Shown here: piece by piece, positions 37,670 through 46,690 of the stretch
Layout: each line of letters begins with the position of its first letter
How positions within the stretch are numbered: position 1 is the first letter of the stretch
DNA from: Spirochaeta cellobiosiphila DSM 17781
GTDB lineage: Bacteria; Spirochaetota; Spirochaetia; DSM-17781
Direction of reading: 5' to 3'
Assembly: GCF_000426705.1 (NCBI RefSeq)
Contig: NZ_AUFW01000007.1
Location: 186,001 to 250,000 of the forward strand
Length of the DNA stretch: 64,000 nucleotides
Program-made: the position numbers and the translations under genes
Notes under the pieces: generated by a model
Databases searched by the model: none
What the model was told of the DNA's origin: nothing
Seen by the model: only the letters and a program-made list of their open reading frames with translations

Positions 37670-38374
37670 TTAAAGGCCTAGATAAGCCTTCTTCACTTCA
37701 TCACTTTCCGCAAGTTCACTAGCAGATCCACCAAGCACGATAGAACCTGTTTCTAGTACATAAGCTCTATGAGCAATACTCAAGGCCATGTTAGCATTCT
37801 GCTCAACAAGTAAGATGGTGGTACCAGTCTTGTTAATATCTTCAATAATACTGAATATATCTTTTACCAGTAGAGGCGCCAAGCCCATAGAAGGCTCATC
37901 AAGCAATAATACCTTCGGTCGGCTCATAAGCGCCCGTCCCATGGCTAACATTTGCTGCTCCCCCCCACTTAAAGTACCAGACAGCTGATTATATCGCTCT
38001 TTTAATCTAGGGAATCGCTGATAGACATTTTCCAGATCTTCTGCAATGGCCTCATTGTCTTTACGAGTGTAGGCCCCTAGAAGTAGATTATCCCGTACGG
38101 TCATATTAGCAAAGACCCGCCGACCTTCAGGAACTTGGATCAATCCTTTGGGAACTAAGGCATCGGCGCTCATCTTGGCCACATCTTGTCCCATAAACTC
38201 TATGACACCCTTAGTGGGAGTTTCTAGACCGCTTAAGGCACGAAGAGTTGTTGTTTTCCCCGCTCCATTAGCCCCAATCAAAGTAACGATTTCCCCTTCA
38301 TTCACTTCAAAGCTGATCTCATGGAGAGCTTGAATATTGCCATAATGAACACTTAAGTCCTTTACTTTCAACAT
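37670..38374 (-). CDS. livF: Branched-chain amino acid ABC transporter ATPase (LivF)
   Basis: A 234-residue cytosolic ATPase. Walker A GANGAGKTT, Q-loop TKGVIEF to VPEGRRVFANMTV, signature LSGGEQQML, Walker B VLLLDEPSMGL and H-loop ILLVEQNA are present; the VPEGR and EQNA wording is typical of LivF rather than LivG. Start and the upstream livG stop overlap by one base (TAATG), so translation is probably coupled. It is the last gene of the livKHMGF operon, followed by a clear terminator. Confidence 0.95.
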   Translation of the reverse strand: MLKVKDLSVHYGNIQALHEISFEVNEGEIVTLIGANGAGKTTTLRALSGLETPTKGVIEFMGQDVAKMSADALVPKGLIQVPEGRRVFANMTVRDNLLLGAYTRKDNEAIAEDLENVYQRFPRLKERYNQLSGTLSGGEQQMLAMGRALMSRPKVLLLDEPSMGLAPLLVKDIFSIIEDINKTGTTILLVEQNANMALSIAHRAYVLETGSIVLGGSASELAESDEVKKAYLGL

Positions 38375-39171
38375 TATTCATCAACCTCCTGTCCTAGATA
38401 AGCTTTAACAACTTCCGGATTCTTACTTACTTCAGCAGGCAGACCTTCAGCAATAATACGGCCATAGTCTAATACGACAATACGCTCACAGATCCCCATA
38501 ACTAAATGCATGTCATGTTCAATAAGGAGAATTGTTAAATCAAACTTTTCTCTAATGAACCGAATAAGGGTCATCAACTCCTGAGTTTCTTGCGGATTCA
38601 TACCAGCGGCTGGTTCATCTAGTAATAATAATCGCGCTCCAGTAGCTAAAGCACGAACGATTTCCAACTTTCGCTGTTCACCATAGGGTAAATTAGAAGC
38701 AAGTTCATAAGCCTTTGAATCTATCTTGAAGATTTCCAAAAGCTTTAATGCTTCCTCCTTCATATTCTTTTCTGCTTTACGAAAGGCCGGTGTCCTTAAT
38801 ATGGCCTGGGCAACATTATACCCTGAAGAAAAATGGTAAGACACAAGAACATTTTCCAACACTGTTCGTCCTTTAAAGAGCCGAATGTTCTGGAACGTTC
38901 TCGCCATACCCATTCTTGTTACTTCGTGAGATTTCTTACCTGAGATCACGGCGAGAGCACTAGAGTCTTCAGACTTCTTGTGTAAAAACTCAATAGTCCC
39001 TTCGGTAGGGGTATACACACCAGTGATCATATTAAAACACGTAGTCTTTCCTGCTCCGTTAGGCCCGATTAAACCAACAAGCTCACCCTTCTTCATTTCC
39101 AGGTTAAAGTCAGAAACAGCCCGAAGACCACCGAATTGCATAGTAATATCTTTTGCTTTTAATATAACCAT
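38374..39171 (-). CDS. livG: Branched-chain amino acid ABC transporter ATPase (LivG)
   Basis: A 265-residue ATPase that pairs with LivF. Walker A GPNGAGKTT, the LivG-type insert around EFLHKKSEDSS, ARTFQNIRLF (Q-loop), signature LPYGEQRKLEI, Walker B LLLLDEPAAGMNPQE and H-loop LLIEHDMHLVM. The degenerate signature LPYGEQ in place of LSGGQ is normal for LivG. It overlaps the livM stop and the livF start by one base each (TAATG). Confidence 0.95.
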   Translation of the reverse strand: MVILKAKDITMQFGGLRAVSDFNLEMKKGELVGLIGPNGAGKTTCFNMITGVYTPTEGTIEFLHKKSEDSSALAVISGKKSHEVTRMGMARTFQNIRLFKGRTVLENVLVSYHFSSGYNVAQAILRTPAFRKAEKNMKEEALKLLEIFKIDSKAYELASNLPYGEQRKLEIVRALATGARLLLLDEPAAGMNPQETQELMTLIRFIREKFDLTILLIEHDMHLVMGICERIVVLDYGRIIAEGLPAEVSKNPEVVKAYLGQEVDE

Positions 39172-40163
39172 TATTCGTGAACCTCCTTGCTTTTGAACTT
39201 GGAAACAATCTTATCAAAGAGTCCTGTAATAGACCATTCTGAACTTCCCATAATCCCTTTAGGCCTGAAAAGCATCATTATTATAAGGAGAAGTGGATAA
39301 ATTACCAATCGGAAGTCCTTTAGGAAACGAAGAGCTTCCTGAAGATAGGTAAGAACAAAACCTGTTAATACCGTACCTGTAACAGATCCCATCCCCCCAA
39401 GAACAACAATAATGATGAAATCGACAGATTTCTGATAACCAAAGGAACTTGGATTCAAATAGCGATTAAGAGGGGCAAAGAGTCCACCAGCCATACCTGC
39501 TATAAAAGCAGATAGGACAAAACTAAACATTTTTGTATAAAAAACATTAACTCCCATAGAGTTGGAAGCAATCTCATCTTCCCGTATGGATATGATAGCG
39601 CGCCCATGACTGGAATTAATCAAGTTATGAATAAGAGCTATAACCAGCACCAGAATCACCATAACCCATACAAATCCATAGATATGGTTCTGCCTAACCA
39701 TGGAAGTAAACCCGGGGACTCCTTTCAGACCTGCAGCCCCACCTGTAATATTGGGAATGTTAATCATGATAACTCTAATAATCTCACCAAATCCCAAGGT
39801 TACTATAGCCAGATAATCACCAGTCAGCCTTAAGGTAGGGAACCCGATGAGCAATCCAAATAAACCCGCCATTAAGCCACCCAAGACCAAAGCTAGGGGA
39901 AGGGGAATAGGGGTATGCATCATAACAACTGCTGTTGTATAGGCTCCAATAGCCATAAAGCCCGCATGCCCCAAGGCTAATTGACCTGTAAAGCCCAGAA
40001 TCAAGTTAATACTAAGAGCTACAATAATGTTGATTCCCGCAGTGGTCATAATATGAACAGTATATTTATTAAAGACTTTGGCTTGTATAAGAAGGGTCAT
40101 CCCTACAATAAAAACAGCAGAGACTACAAAAAGTATTAAGGTATCACGAATATGTTTGTTCAT
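39171..40163 (-). CDS. livM: Branched-chain amino acid ABC transporter permease (LivM)
   Basis: A 330-residue inner-membrane permease with about eight to ten hydrophobic segments. Family motifs are SLNLILGFTGQLALGHAGFMAIGAYT near residues 55-80, GDYLAIVTLGFGEIIR, SIREDEIASNSMGVN and FIIIVVLGGMGSVTGTV. I take ATG 40163 (MNKHIRD) with GGTGTG just upstream; the longer frame up to 40226 lies inside livH. The start is one base after the livH stop. Confidence 0.94.
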   Translation of the reverse strand: MNKHIRDTLILFVVSAVFIVGMTLLIQAKVFNKYTVHIMTTAGINIIVALSINLILGFTGQLALGHAGFMAIGAYTTAVVMMHTPIPLPLALVLGGLMAGLFGLLIGFPTLRLTGDYLAIVTLGFGEIIRVIMINIPNITGGAAGLKGVPGFTSMVRQNHIYGFVWVMVILVLVIALIHNLINSSHGRAIISIREDEIASNSMGVNVFYTKMFSFVLSAFIAGMAGGLFAPLNRYLNPSSFGYQKSVDFIIIVVLGGMGSVTGTVLTGFVLTYLQEALRFLKDFRLVIYPLLLIIMMLFRPKGIMGSSEWSITGLFDKIVSKFKSKEVHE

Positions 40164-40164
40164 A

Positions 40165-41064
40165 TCACACCTTCTCCTTGATATTCTTACCCATAATACC
40201 TGTGGGTTTAATGAGCAGGATAACAATCAACAAACCAAAAACTACAGCATCAGCAAGCTGAGAATTAATGAATCCTTTAGTAAAGGTTTCTGCTAAACCC
40301 ATAACTAGTCCACCGATCATAGCTCCAGGAATGCTTCCAATACCACCTAATACAGCAGCAACAAAAGCCTTTAGACCTGGCATAACGCCCATATAGGGAT
40401 CGATTTGAGGGTAAGCCAGTGCATATAATATTCCTGCCGCAGCCGCCAGGGCAGAACCAATCGCAAAAGTAATTGATATCGTTCTATTAACAGATATTCC
40501 CATCAATGCGGAAGCGTCTTGATCATAGCTAACCGCACGCATAGCCTTACCTGGTTTGGTATGATCAACAATCCATGTTAATAAAAACATAAGTAAAATG
40601 GAAATAACAATAATCATTATCTGAATGTCACTGATACCTACGCCACCAATAAAATGACTCTTGGCATCAATTGTGGGAAAAGGACGCGGATTTGGTCCTA
40701 GAGCAGGAAGGACCCGAGCTCCATTTTGTAAAAACAAAGAAACACCAATAGCAGTAATTAATGAATTAATTCTTGGCATATTACGTAATGGTTTGTAAAA
40801 CAGACGCTCCACAATTACACCTGTGATAGCACTCAACACCATAGATACAACAAAGGCTATTACTAAGGTAAGAGGTGAGACTCCTAACCAGGTTAGAATA
40901 AAATACCCATAGAATGCTCCAAGCATTAAAATTTCACCATGTGCAAAGTTAATCAACATGATGATTCCGTAAACCATGGTGTAACCTAAAGCAATCAAAG
41001 CATAAATACTTCCTAAAGCTAAACCGTTAACCATTTGCTGTAGAATTTCTCTAATCAGCACCAC
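40165..41064 (-). CDS. livH: Branched-chain amino acid ABC transporter permease (LivH)
   Basis: A 299-residue inner-membrane permease. Motifs are NGLALGSIYALIALGYTMVYGIIMLINFAHGE in the first 50 residues, the REDDQ-like loop replaced by AVSYDQDASALMGI, and FVAAVLGGIGSIPGAMIGG. The start is GTG at 41064, with GGGAG 6 nt upstream; a second GTG follows at once. An 86-bp gap with a hairpin separates it from livK, as is common where the binding protein is made in excess. Confidence 0.94.
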   Translation of the reverse strand: MVLIREILQQMVNGLALGSIYALIALGYTMVYGIIMLINFAHGEILMLGAFYGYFILTWLGVSPLTLVIAFVVSMVLSAITGVIVERLFYKPLRNMPRINSLITAIGVSLFLQNGARVLPALGPNPRPFPTIDAKSHFIGGVGISDIQIMIIVISILLMFLLTWIVDHTKPGKAMRAVSYDQDASALMGISVNRTISITFAIGSALAAAAGILYALAYPQIDPYMGVMPGLKAFVAAVLGGIGSIPGAMIGGLVMGLAETFTKGFINSQLADAVVFGLLIVILLIKPTGIMGKNIKEKV

Positions 41065-41087
41065 AATAAACTCCCTAATTAAATAAA

Positions 41088-41112
41088 GGAGAGATTACAT
41101 TAGCAATCTCCC
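41088..41112 (-). terminator. Hairpin between livK and livH, possible partial terminator
   Basis: GGAGATT and AATCTCTCC pair on the minus strand and are followed by a T-rich stretch (TTTATTTAATT). It could lower expression of the permease and ATPase genes relative to livK or protect the livK mRNA 3' end. Confidence 0.55.
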
Positions 41113-41150
41113 CCTTATCGGTAATTTTGATAACTATAGTTTATATAGTA

Positions 41151-42290
41151 TTATGGATTAACAGTTCCTGCATAGGAAGTAGTTAATGCACCGTCCTTCT
41201 TTACGATTTCAACCATAACCGCAGACTTAATGGTGTCTCCAATGGAAGTAAAAGAAATATTACCGGTAACAAACTTAGCGTTTGTAGCAGCAATCTCTTT
41301 CTTAATAGCTTCAGGATCTGTACTTCCAGCTCTCTTTATAGCTTCAATAAGAATCTGAGCAGCATCATAACCTAAGGCGGCTAAGGCATTGGGAGTTTCA
41401 CCATAAGCTTCTGTATACTTATCTACGAAGGATCGTACATCTGCATCATCTGATTCTGGAGAATAGTGGTTAGAATAGTAAGATCCAATGATCTCATCAC
41501 CAGCACTATCTGTTATTGTATCCCAACCATCAGCACCTAACATGGGAACATCAAGACCAGCCGATTCAACTTGCTTAGTAATCAAAGCTACTGTTGAATA
41601 GTAATCAGGAAGAAAAAGAACATCAGGGTTTTGAGCTTTGATTTTGGTAATTTGAGCATTAAAGTCTTTATCCCCTGTGGCATAGGACTCAGAAGCGACA
41701 ATAGTGCCCCCTAATGATTCAAACTTAGCTGTGAAGTTTTTAGCCAATCCTACAGAGTAATCGTTTGCTACATCAAATAAGATAGCGGCTTTCATTGTTT
41801 TCAGATCTTCTGCTGCGAATTGCGCAACAACAGAACCTTGAAATGAATCAGAGTAACAAGCTCTGAAGATATAATCTCCAGCAGAAGTTACTGTATCATT
41901 GGTAGAGGTTGGTGTAATCATTGGAATCTGACTTTCCTGAGCCAAATCAACAATTGATAAAGTCATGGAAGAAGCTAATGCACCGACCAAACCTACTACT
42001 TCATCCTGGTCTACCAATTTTTTGAAAGCAGTAACTGTTTCACCAGCATCCAACTTATTATCTTCAACGATTAACTCGATCTGGTGACCTAACACTCCGC
42101 CTGCAGCATTGTACTCATCAACAGCCATTTGAATACCGTCACGAGTTGTAATACCATAGGTAGAAATAGGTCCTGATATAGGCATTATGGCACCAATCTT
42201 AATGGTATCACCTTCCCCCTGGCCGTTTGCAAATGTAAATACGGACGCAAGTAAAAAGGCGGACAAAAGAAACGCTTTAAGTTTTCTCAT
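41151..42290 (-). CDS. livK: Branched-chain amino acid ABC substrate-binding protein (LivK)
   Basis: A 379-residue periplasmic binding protein of the Peripla_BP_6 family. The signal peptide ends VFTFANGQGEGD, with no lipobox Cys. Motifs are IKIGAIMPISGPISTYG, GIQMAVDEYNAAGGVLG, LVGALASSMTLSI, MITPTSTNDTVTS, YIFRACYSDSFQG and ALGYDAAQILIEAI. It probably delivers Leu/Ile/Val or a related amino acid to LivHM; exact ligand unknown. AAAGGAG lies 9 nt before the ATG. It is the first gene of the operon, with a 564-bp AT-rich region upstream. Confidence 0.94.
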   Translation of the reverse strand: MRKLKAFLLSAFLLASVFTFANGQGEGDTIKIGAIMPISGPISTYGITTRDGIQMAVDEYNAAGGVLGHQIELIVEDNKLDAGETVTAFKKLVDQDEVVGLVGALASSMTLSIVDLAQESQIPMITPTSTNDTVTSAGDYIFRACYSDSFQGSVVAQFAAEDLKTMKAAILFDVANDYSVGLAKNFTAKFESLGGTIVASESYATGDKDFNAQITKIKAQNPDVLFLPDYYSTVALITKQVESAGLDVPMLGADGWDTITDSAGDEIIGSYYSNHYSPESDDADVRSFVDKYTEAYGETPNALAALGYDAAQILIEAIKRAGSTDPEAIKKEIAATNAKFVTGNISFTSIGDTIKSAVMVEIVKKDGALTTSYAGTVNP

Positions 42291-42854
42291 TCTCTTTTTC
42301 TCCTTTAAAAAATTCTACTAAAAACTGACTTTGTTAAGATTATGAGGACAACAAGGGATGAGTGTCAATCTTTTTGTATAAATATTCCCAGTATGTATAA
42401 ATAAACATTGTTCTTCATGAATAAAGATGTACCTTACTGAAACTACATTAAAGATTAAAGCATATAAAACTATCAAATATATTTACACTATTTATTTTAC
42501 ATAAAACAACTTAATGACATCATCTTCATTATTTTTAAATTAATTGGATTAATACTAATAATAATATATATTCTTACATAATACATTTTTATTCATTTAA
42601 TAAATTAATGTGTCAATTACAAAGCCCTTTATACGACATTACCTTACATTTATGTATAAATTGATGTATTGCCTATGACATATTCGTAACATGTATTTGT
42701 ATTTGAAACTTTTTGACACATATACACACTAATGTGTAATTTATTTCCATAAACTCTGGACATGTCACTTGTTCCTATGGTACCTAAGCCTTAATATCAC
42801 AATTAGCCCATGCGTGAGGGCTTAAAACAAACTCAATTCTTTAGGAGAAAAGAT
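42291..42854. promoter_or_regulatory. AT-rich intergenic region with divergent promoters
   Basis: This 564-bp gap holds the control regions of livK and the outer-membrane protein gene and no credible ORF. TGTATAAAT occurs at 42375, 42394 and 42653. For the plus-strand gene TTGACA (42713-42718), 18 bp, TAATTT (42737-42742) predicts a start near 42749 and a leader of about 105 nt. In that leader AGCCC and GGGCT can pair around ATGCGTGA (42807-42824), before the ribosome binding site TTAGGAG. No riboswitch class was recognised. Confidence 0.5.
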
Positions 42855-43979
42855 ATGAAAAAACTATTAGGACTGCTTTTGATAGCCAGTCTTGCTGGAA
42901 CTGCTCTATTCGCAGACGATGCACAGGTACTCCCTGCTGGTGTTATGAGACTTTACTTAGTTGAGGCTTTTAGCAATGTTGATGAAATATATGATAAGGA
43001 TGGGGAAGCACAAGATGCTAAAGAGGCATCCTACTCCATTTTCAATTCTGGCGCTGCTTTAGAATTAGGTGTCACAGAACAAATATCTGCAGCGGTTCAA
43101 TGGGCTCCAGGATATACAGTTACTAGTGAGTTTGATGGGGATCCTACTTATGGTTATGCAAGTATCTTAGCAGGTATTGAAAAAAATAGTGGAAGTGCTA
43201 ATGCAAGTGCAGCAAGTACGGTGTTAAAAGCTAATGATAAAGCTACAATAAATGAGCCACAAGATTTATTTGCAGGAGCTAAAATACAGATTCTTGGAAA
43301 TCAAGGTTATATTCAAAATGAAAAATTCCGATTTTCGATTGCACCAGGTATACAGATTCCAACAGCAAATGTAGATTACACTAAAGAAGTAGAGAACTAT
43401 TTAGACGGAAAAGATTATACACCTAGCTCTGGAAGCAGAGAAGTAATGGGATATGGTGGACGTATTTATGCTGATTATGTTTTCAATGAGATGTTTTTCA
43501 TAAATATATATAATCAATCTATTTATTTCCCTAAAACAAAAACAAAGGACTTTAAGTCTGCCTTAACAGATTATGCAGATGGTGCTTATGCCACTTATGC
43601 TGTTCAAGAAGGATACGAATTATCTCCTTCAAAACCAAGTGCTAGCGACTATGTAAAAGACCATGACTTTGAATATGGTTATGAACTTACTTTTGAATTA
43701 GAACCACATTTCAGCTACCCAGTTGCAAAGAAGATGGATTTTAATCTTGGTGTTCCTTTAACTTATGTTACTTCACCAGCTGTTAAAGTTGATGGAGAAG
43801 AAAGAAAAGATACTGACAAATACACCTTAACGATAGGTCCTTCTGTAGGATTATTCTTCACAACTATGATTCCTTTTGAAATTAAAGCACGGTATGTTCA
43901 ACCATTAGCAGGAAAGAACGCTAATAAGTCTTCTAATTTTGTCTTCCAAGTTCAGATCTACGGACAACTTTGGAAATAA
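42855..43979 (+). CDS. Predicted outer-membrane beta-barrel protein
   Basis: A 374-residue exported protein. The signal peptide (MKKLLGLLLIASLAGTALFA) ends before DDAQ. The mature part alternates polar and aromatic residues in the way of beta-barrel strands (YGGRIYADYVFNEMFFINIYNQS, MDFNLGVPLTYVTS, LTIGPSVGLFFTTM) and closes with FVFQVQIYGQLWK, close to the usual aromatic barrel end. A Ser/Ala/Asn-rich loop (SGSANASAAS) lies near residue 115. No named family is recognised; a porin-like role is inferred. I chose the ATG at 42855 for its AGGAG and signal peptide over an upstream ATG at 42810. A strong terminator follows. Confidence 0.75.
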   Translation: MKKLLGLLLIASLAGTALFADDAQVLPAGVMRLYLVEAFSNVDEIYDKDGEAQDAKEASYSIFNSGAALELGVTEQISAAVQWAPGYTVTSEFDGDPTYGYASILAGIEKNSGSANASAASTVLKANDKATINEPQDLFAGAKIQILGNQGYIQNEKFRFSIAPGIQIPTANVDYTKEVENYLDGKDYTPSSGSREVMGYGGRIYADYVFNEMFFINIYNQSIYFPKTKTKDFKSALTDYADGAYATYAVQEGYELSPSKPSASDYVKDHDFEYGYELTFELEPHFSYPVAKKMDFNLGVPLTYVTSPAVKVDGEERKDTDKYTLTIGPSVGLFFTTMIPFEIKARYVQPLAGKNANKSSNFVFQVQIYGQLWK

Positions 43980-44007
43980 AGAAGACCTCCTAAAAAGTCA
44001 CAATACC

Positions 44008-44046
44008 AAGCCTTTGTTGGTTACTCCAACAAGGGCTTTTTTATTT
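44008..44046 (+). terminator. Terminator of the outer-membrane protein gene
   Basis: AAGCCTTTGTTGG and CCAACAAGGGCTT pair around TTACT, followed by a T run. Confidence 0.88.
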
Positions 44047-44068
44047 CCTATAACAAATAAGATAAGTA

Positions 44069-44097
44069 TTGAGGTTTCAAATATTATCCTTTAGATT
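44069..44097 (+). promoter_or_regulatory. Predicted leaderless promoter of the phosphoribosyltransferase gene
   Basis: TTGAGG (44069-44074), 17 bp, TAGATT (44092-44097), then six bases ACTAAG and the ATG at 44104. No Shine-Dalgarno. Confidence 0.5.
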
Positions 44098-44103
44098 ACT
44101 AAG

Positions 44104-44628
44104 ATGAAACGCTACATCACTTATAACCAAATACATAAAACTGTTGCTACCTTAGCAGACAAGATTAAATCTACAGACTTTCAAACGGATGTCATTGTGG
44201 CCATAGGATCCGGTGGTTACATCCCCAGTCGAATGCTTAAGACTTTTATTAAGAAACCAATCCTAACTGTTGGTATTGCCTACTACGATGTAGACAATAA
44301 TCCCATGGATGAACCACACAAGATTCAATGGATTGATGAAGTTGAAAAGAAGCTCAAAGGCAAGCGCATCCTTCTTATTGATGAAGTGGATGATACAAGA
44401 GTTACTTTGGAATACTGTATAAAGGAACTATTGCGTCATGAACCTGAAGAAATTGCCGTTATGGTTCTCCACAATAAGAATAAAGACAAAAAAGGCATCA
44501 TTCCTGGTCAAGTAAGTCATTACTTTGCAGGAGAGCAATTAGGTGATGATTGGATCGTCTATCCATGGGATGCAGAAGATATTGAGTCCCATGATCAATT
44601 ATCTGGTGATTTAACAGAATTTAGCTAA
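44104..44628 (+). CDS. Purine-type phosphoribosyltransferase
   Basis: A 174-residue type I phosphoribosyltransferase. The PRPP-binding loop is RILLIDEVDDTRVTLE (about residues 86-101), close to the usual hydrophobic-DE/DD-x-DTG/R form; VAIGSGGYIPSRML near residue 40 is the PPi loop. The rest (IVYPWDAED at the end) resembles xanthine/guanine or hypoxanthine phosphoribosyltransferases that use a nucleobase and PRPP to make a nucleotide. Its place next to a BMP-family nucleoside-type ABC transporter supports salvage of purine bases. Which base is used cannot be read from sequence. Confidence 0.8.
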   Translation: MKRYITYNQIHKTVATLADKIKSTDFQTDVIVAIGSGGYIPSRMLKTFIKKPILTVGIAYYDVDNNPMDEPHKIQWIDEVEKKLKGKRILLIDEVDDTRVTLEYCIKELLRHEPEEIAVMVLHNKNKDKKGIIPGQVSHYFAGEQLGDDWIVYPWDAEDIESHDQLSGDLTEFS

Positions 44629-44649
44629 GAAAATGACTTACAGAAACAG

Positions 44650-44690
44650 AAGCTGGTGAAGAGTACAAACTCCTCAACCAGCTTTTTTTA
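44650..44690 (+). terminator. Terminator of the phosphoribosyltransferase gene
   Basis: AAGCTGGT and ACCAGCTT pair, with GAAGAGT and ACTCCTC extending the stem imperfectly, followed by seven T. The next gene, on the minus strand, ends 4 bp later and may share the hairpin. Confidence 0.75.
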
Positions 44691-44693
44691 TAC

Positions 44694-45614
44694 CTAACGC
44701 TCCCCTCTCTTGAAGGGCTCCCCTAAGAAAGCAGGAGAATGAAGACTTTTCTTATCACGTCTTAACCCATCCAAAAGCAGAACAGCTAATGTCGTAACAT
44801 AAGGGAGCATGGATAATAGATTAGGAGCTATTCCGAGGGGCTGTAAAATATACTGCAAGACAAATATTCCTCCGAAAAGAAAAGCACCTATAAAGGCTCT
44901 TTTGGGATTCCATAAGGCAAAGATAGTTAAAGCTACAGCAATCCAACCACGACCGGCAACCATACCTTCTACCCAGGAATTACTATAGGATAGAGCTAAG
45001 TTAGCTCCCGCTAATCCTGAAAAGGCTCCCCCAATGGCGATAGCCCCGTAACGATAAAAGGCAACAGAAATACCTTGCGACTCTGCCGCTTTAGGATTTT
45101 CGCCAACAGAACGAAGACGTATTCCTCCAATCGTTCTATAGAGAAATATCCAGGTAAAAAGGCCTAATACAATGGCAATATAAAAGAAAGGAGGTTGTTG
45201 AAACAATATAGGACCAAGGAAAGGAATATCACTCAATCCAGGAATATCAACCTTTTCAATCTTGGCAGTAAGGGGGCGGCCCACAAAAGGTTTACCCCAC
45301 ATACTGGATAATCCCACACCCAACATGGTAAGGGCTAATCCTGATACCGTTTGATTAACTCGTAATGATACAGATGTCAATCCATGGATAAGACTATAGA
45401 GGGAACCTGCAACAACAGCAGCCATAACACCCAACCAGGGATGACCGGTTGTAAAAGCTACTCCGAATCCAACGACTGCTCCAATAGACATCATTCCCTC
45501 TACACCCAAGTTAAGGACACCAGATCGCTCTGTAACAATTTCTCCTAAAGTTGCAAGTAATAAAGGAGTTCCAGCAATTAGCGCTCTTTGAAGTACTGTA
45601 ATTAATATATCCAT
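44694..45614 (-). CDS. Nucleoside-type ABC transporter permease, second subunit
   Basis: A 306-residue inner-membrane permease of the BPD_transp_2 family. The start LIAGTPLLLATLGEIVTERSGVLNLGVEGMM and later GGAFSGLAGANLAL, WIAVALTIFALWNP are hallmarks of the YufQ/NupC-like subunits that work with BMP-type binding proteins. It overlaps the stop of the first permease gene by one base. Last gene of the cluster transcribed from 48207. Confidence 0.9.
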   Translation of the reverse strand: MDILITVLQRALIAGTPLLLATLGEIVTERSGVLNLGVEGMMSIGAVVGFGVAFTTGHPWLGVMAAVVAGSLYSLIHGLTSVSLRVNQTVSGLALTMLGVGLSSMWGKPFVGRPLTAKIEKVDIPGLSDIPFLGPILFQQPPFFYIAIVLGLFTWIFLYRTIGGIRLRSVGENPKAAESQGISVAFYRYGAIAIGGAFSGLAGANLALSYSNSWVEGMVAGRGWIAVALTIFALWNPKRAFIGAFLFGGIFVLQYILQPLGIAPNLLSMLPYVTTLAVLLLDGLRRDKKSLHSPAFLGEPFKRGER

Positions 45615-46690
45615 TACGCCTTTCCTCCTTTGACTAGGCTTACCTTGTTTTTAAGAAAGAATTCTCCACCAATGAGGGCAATAAGAAGAATTCCATTAAA
45701 GACTTGAACAGTAGCAGCAGGTAAGCCAAAACTAATCTGAATAGCATCCCCACCAACGACAATACCAGCAAAGAAAATACTGGCTAGTATGGCATAGAGA
45801 GGATGTAATTTGGCTAACCACGCAACAATTATAGCAGTAAAGCCATAACCGGAACTAATGGTATCAGGATAGGTTAAGTGGTGATGAACACCTGCGACCT
45901 CACCGACTCCAGCCAATCCGGCAAGCCCTCCAGAGATTAACATCATATAGATCGTAGTTTTAACAAAATGTATTCCTGCATATTTTGCGGCTTCTTTGTT
46001 TTCCCCAATAACCCGTACTTCATAACCAAATCTAGTCTTTTTCATTAGTATGTAAATCAGTATCGCAGCTATAACAGCAATGACTAAGGTTACAATATGA
46101 ATCCGAGTCCCCTTTAATAAAGCCAATTGTACCTTTTTAGGAAAATCATCTGTATAAGGAAAACCAAATTGAGTCTTCCCCTTCCATGGTCCTATAACAA
46201 GGAATTTAACTAGTTCAGCAGCTATATAATTGAGCATTAGTGTTGAGATAACTTCATTCATTCCAAATCTTATCTTAAATAAGGCTGCTAATAATGCCCA
46301 GATACCGCCACAGATGAAACCGATTCCAAACATGATCAATAAAAGCATAGGACCAGGTAAGAAGGATAAATTTAAGGCAGCCCAAGTAGCACCAACAGCT
46401 CCCATTAGTAACTGACCTTCGGCTCCGATATTCCAGTATTTACCTTGAAAGACAACAATCAAACCTGTTGATATCAGGATTAAAGGAATGGCTTTTGCAA
46501 TGGTGGATTTAAATCCAAAAGCACTACCAAAAGAGCCTAAGAATATCTTAGCCATAGCATGAAAAGGATTAACCCCATTAGACAGAAAAATAAATCCAAT
46601 AATGATTAATCCTACTAACATACTACCAATAAAGGTTAGAAACGCTTGTTTGAAATTCTGTTCATATCTTTCTTGTATTAGTAATTTCAC
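45614..46690 (-). CDS. Nucleoside-type ABC transporter permease, first subunit
   Basis: A 358-residue inner-membrane permease, about nine to ten hydrophobic segments. Family motifs are GKYWNIGAEGQLLMGAVGATW, GMNEVISTLMLNYIA, YAGIHFVKTTIYMMLISGGLAGLAGVGEVAG and YGFTAIIVAWLA. These match the YufP-type subunit. It overlaps the upstream ATPase gene by 4 bp (ATGA) and the next permease by one base, so the three are one transcription unit. Confidence 0.9.
   Translation of the reverse strand: MKLLIQERYEQNFKQAFLTFIGSMLVGLIIIGFIFLSNGVNPFHAMAKIFLGSFGSAFGFKSTIAKAIPLILISTGLIVVFQGKYWNIGAEGQLLMGAVGATWAALNLSFLPGPMLLLIMFGIGFICGGIWALLAALFKIRFGMNEVISTLMLNYIAAELVKFLVIGPWKGKTQFGFPYTDDFPKKVQLALLKGTRIHIVTLVIAVIAAILIYILMKKTRFGYEVRVIGENKEAAKYAGIHFVKTTIYMMLISGGLAGLAGVGEVAGVHHHLTYPDTISSGYGFTAIIVAWLAKLHPLYAILASIFFAGIVVGGDAIQISFGLPAATVQVFNGILLIALIGGEFFLKNKVSLVKGGKA

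Noticed and set aside
40164-40226. Longer start for livM
   Set aside because: The extra 21 codons lie inside livH and have no membrane-protein character; the ATG at 40163 fits operon spacing.
42749-42854. Riboswitch in the leader of the outer-membrane protein gene
   Set aside because: Only one short hairpin is seen and no conserved core of a known riboswitch class could be recognised.
44041-44103. Purine riboswitch upstream of the phosphoribosyltransferase gene
   Set aside because: The promoter abuts the start codon, leaving no room for a leader RNA.
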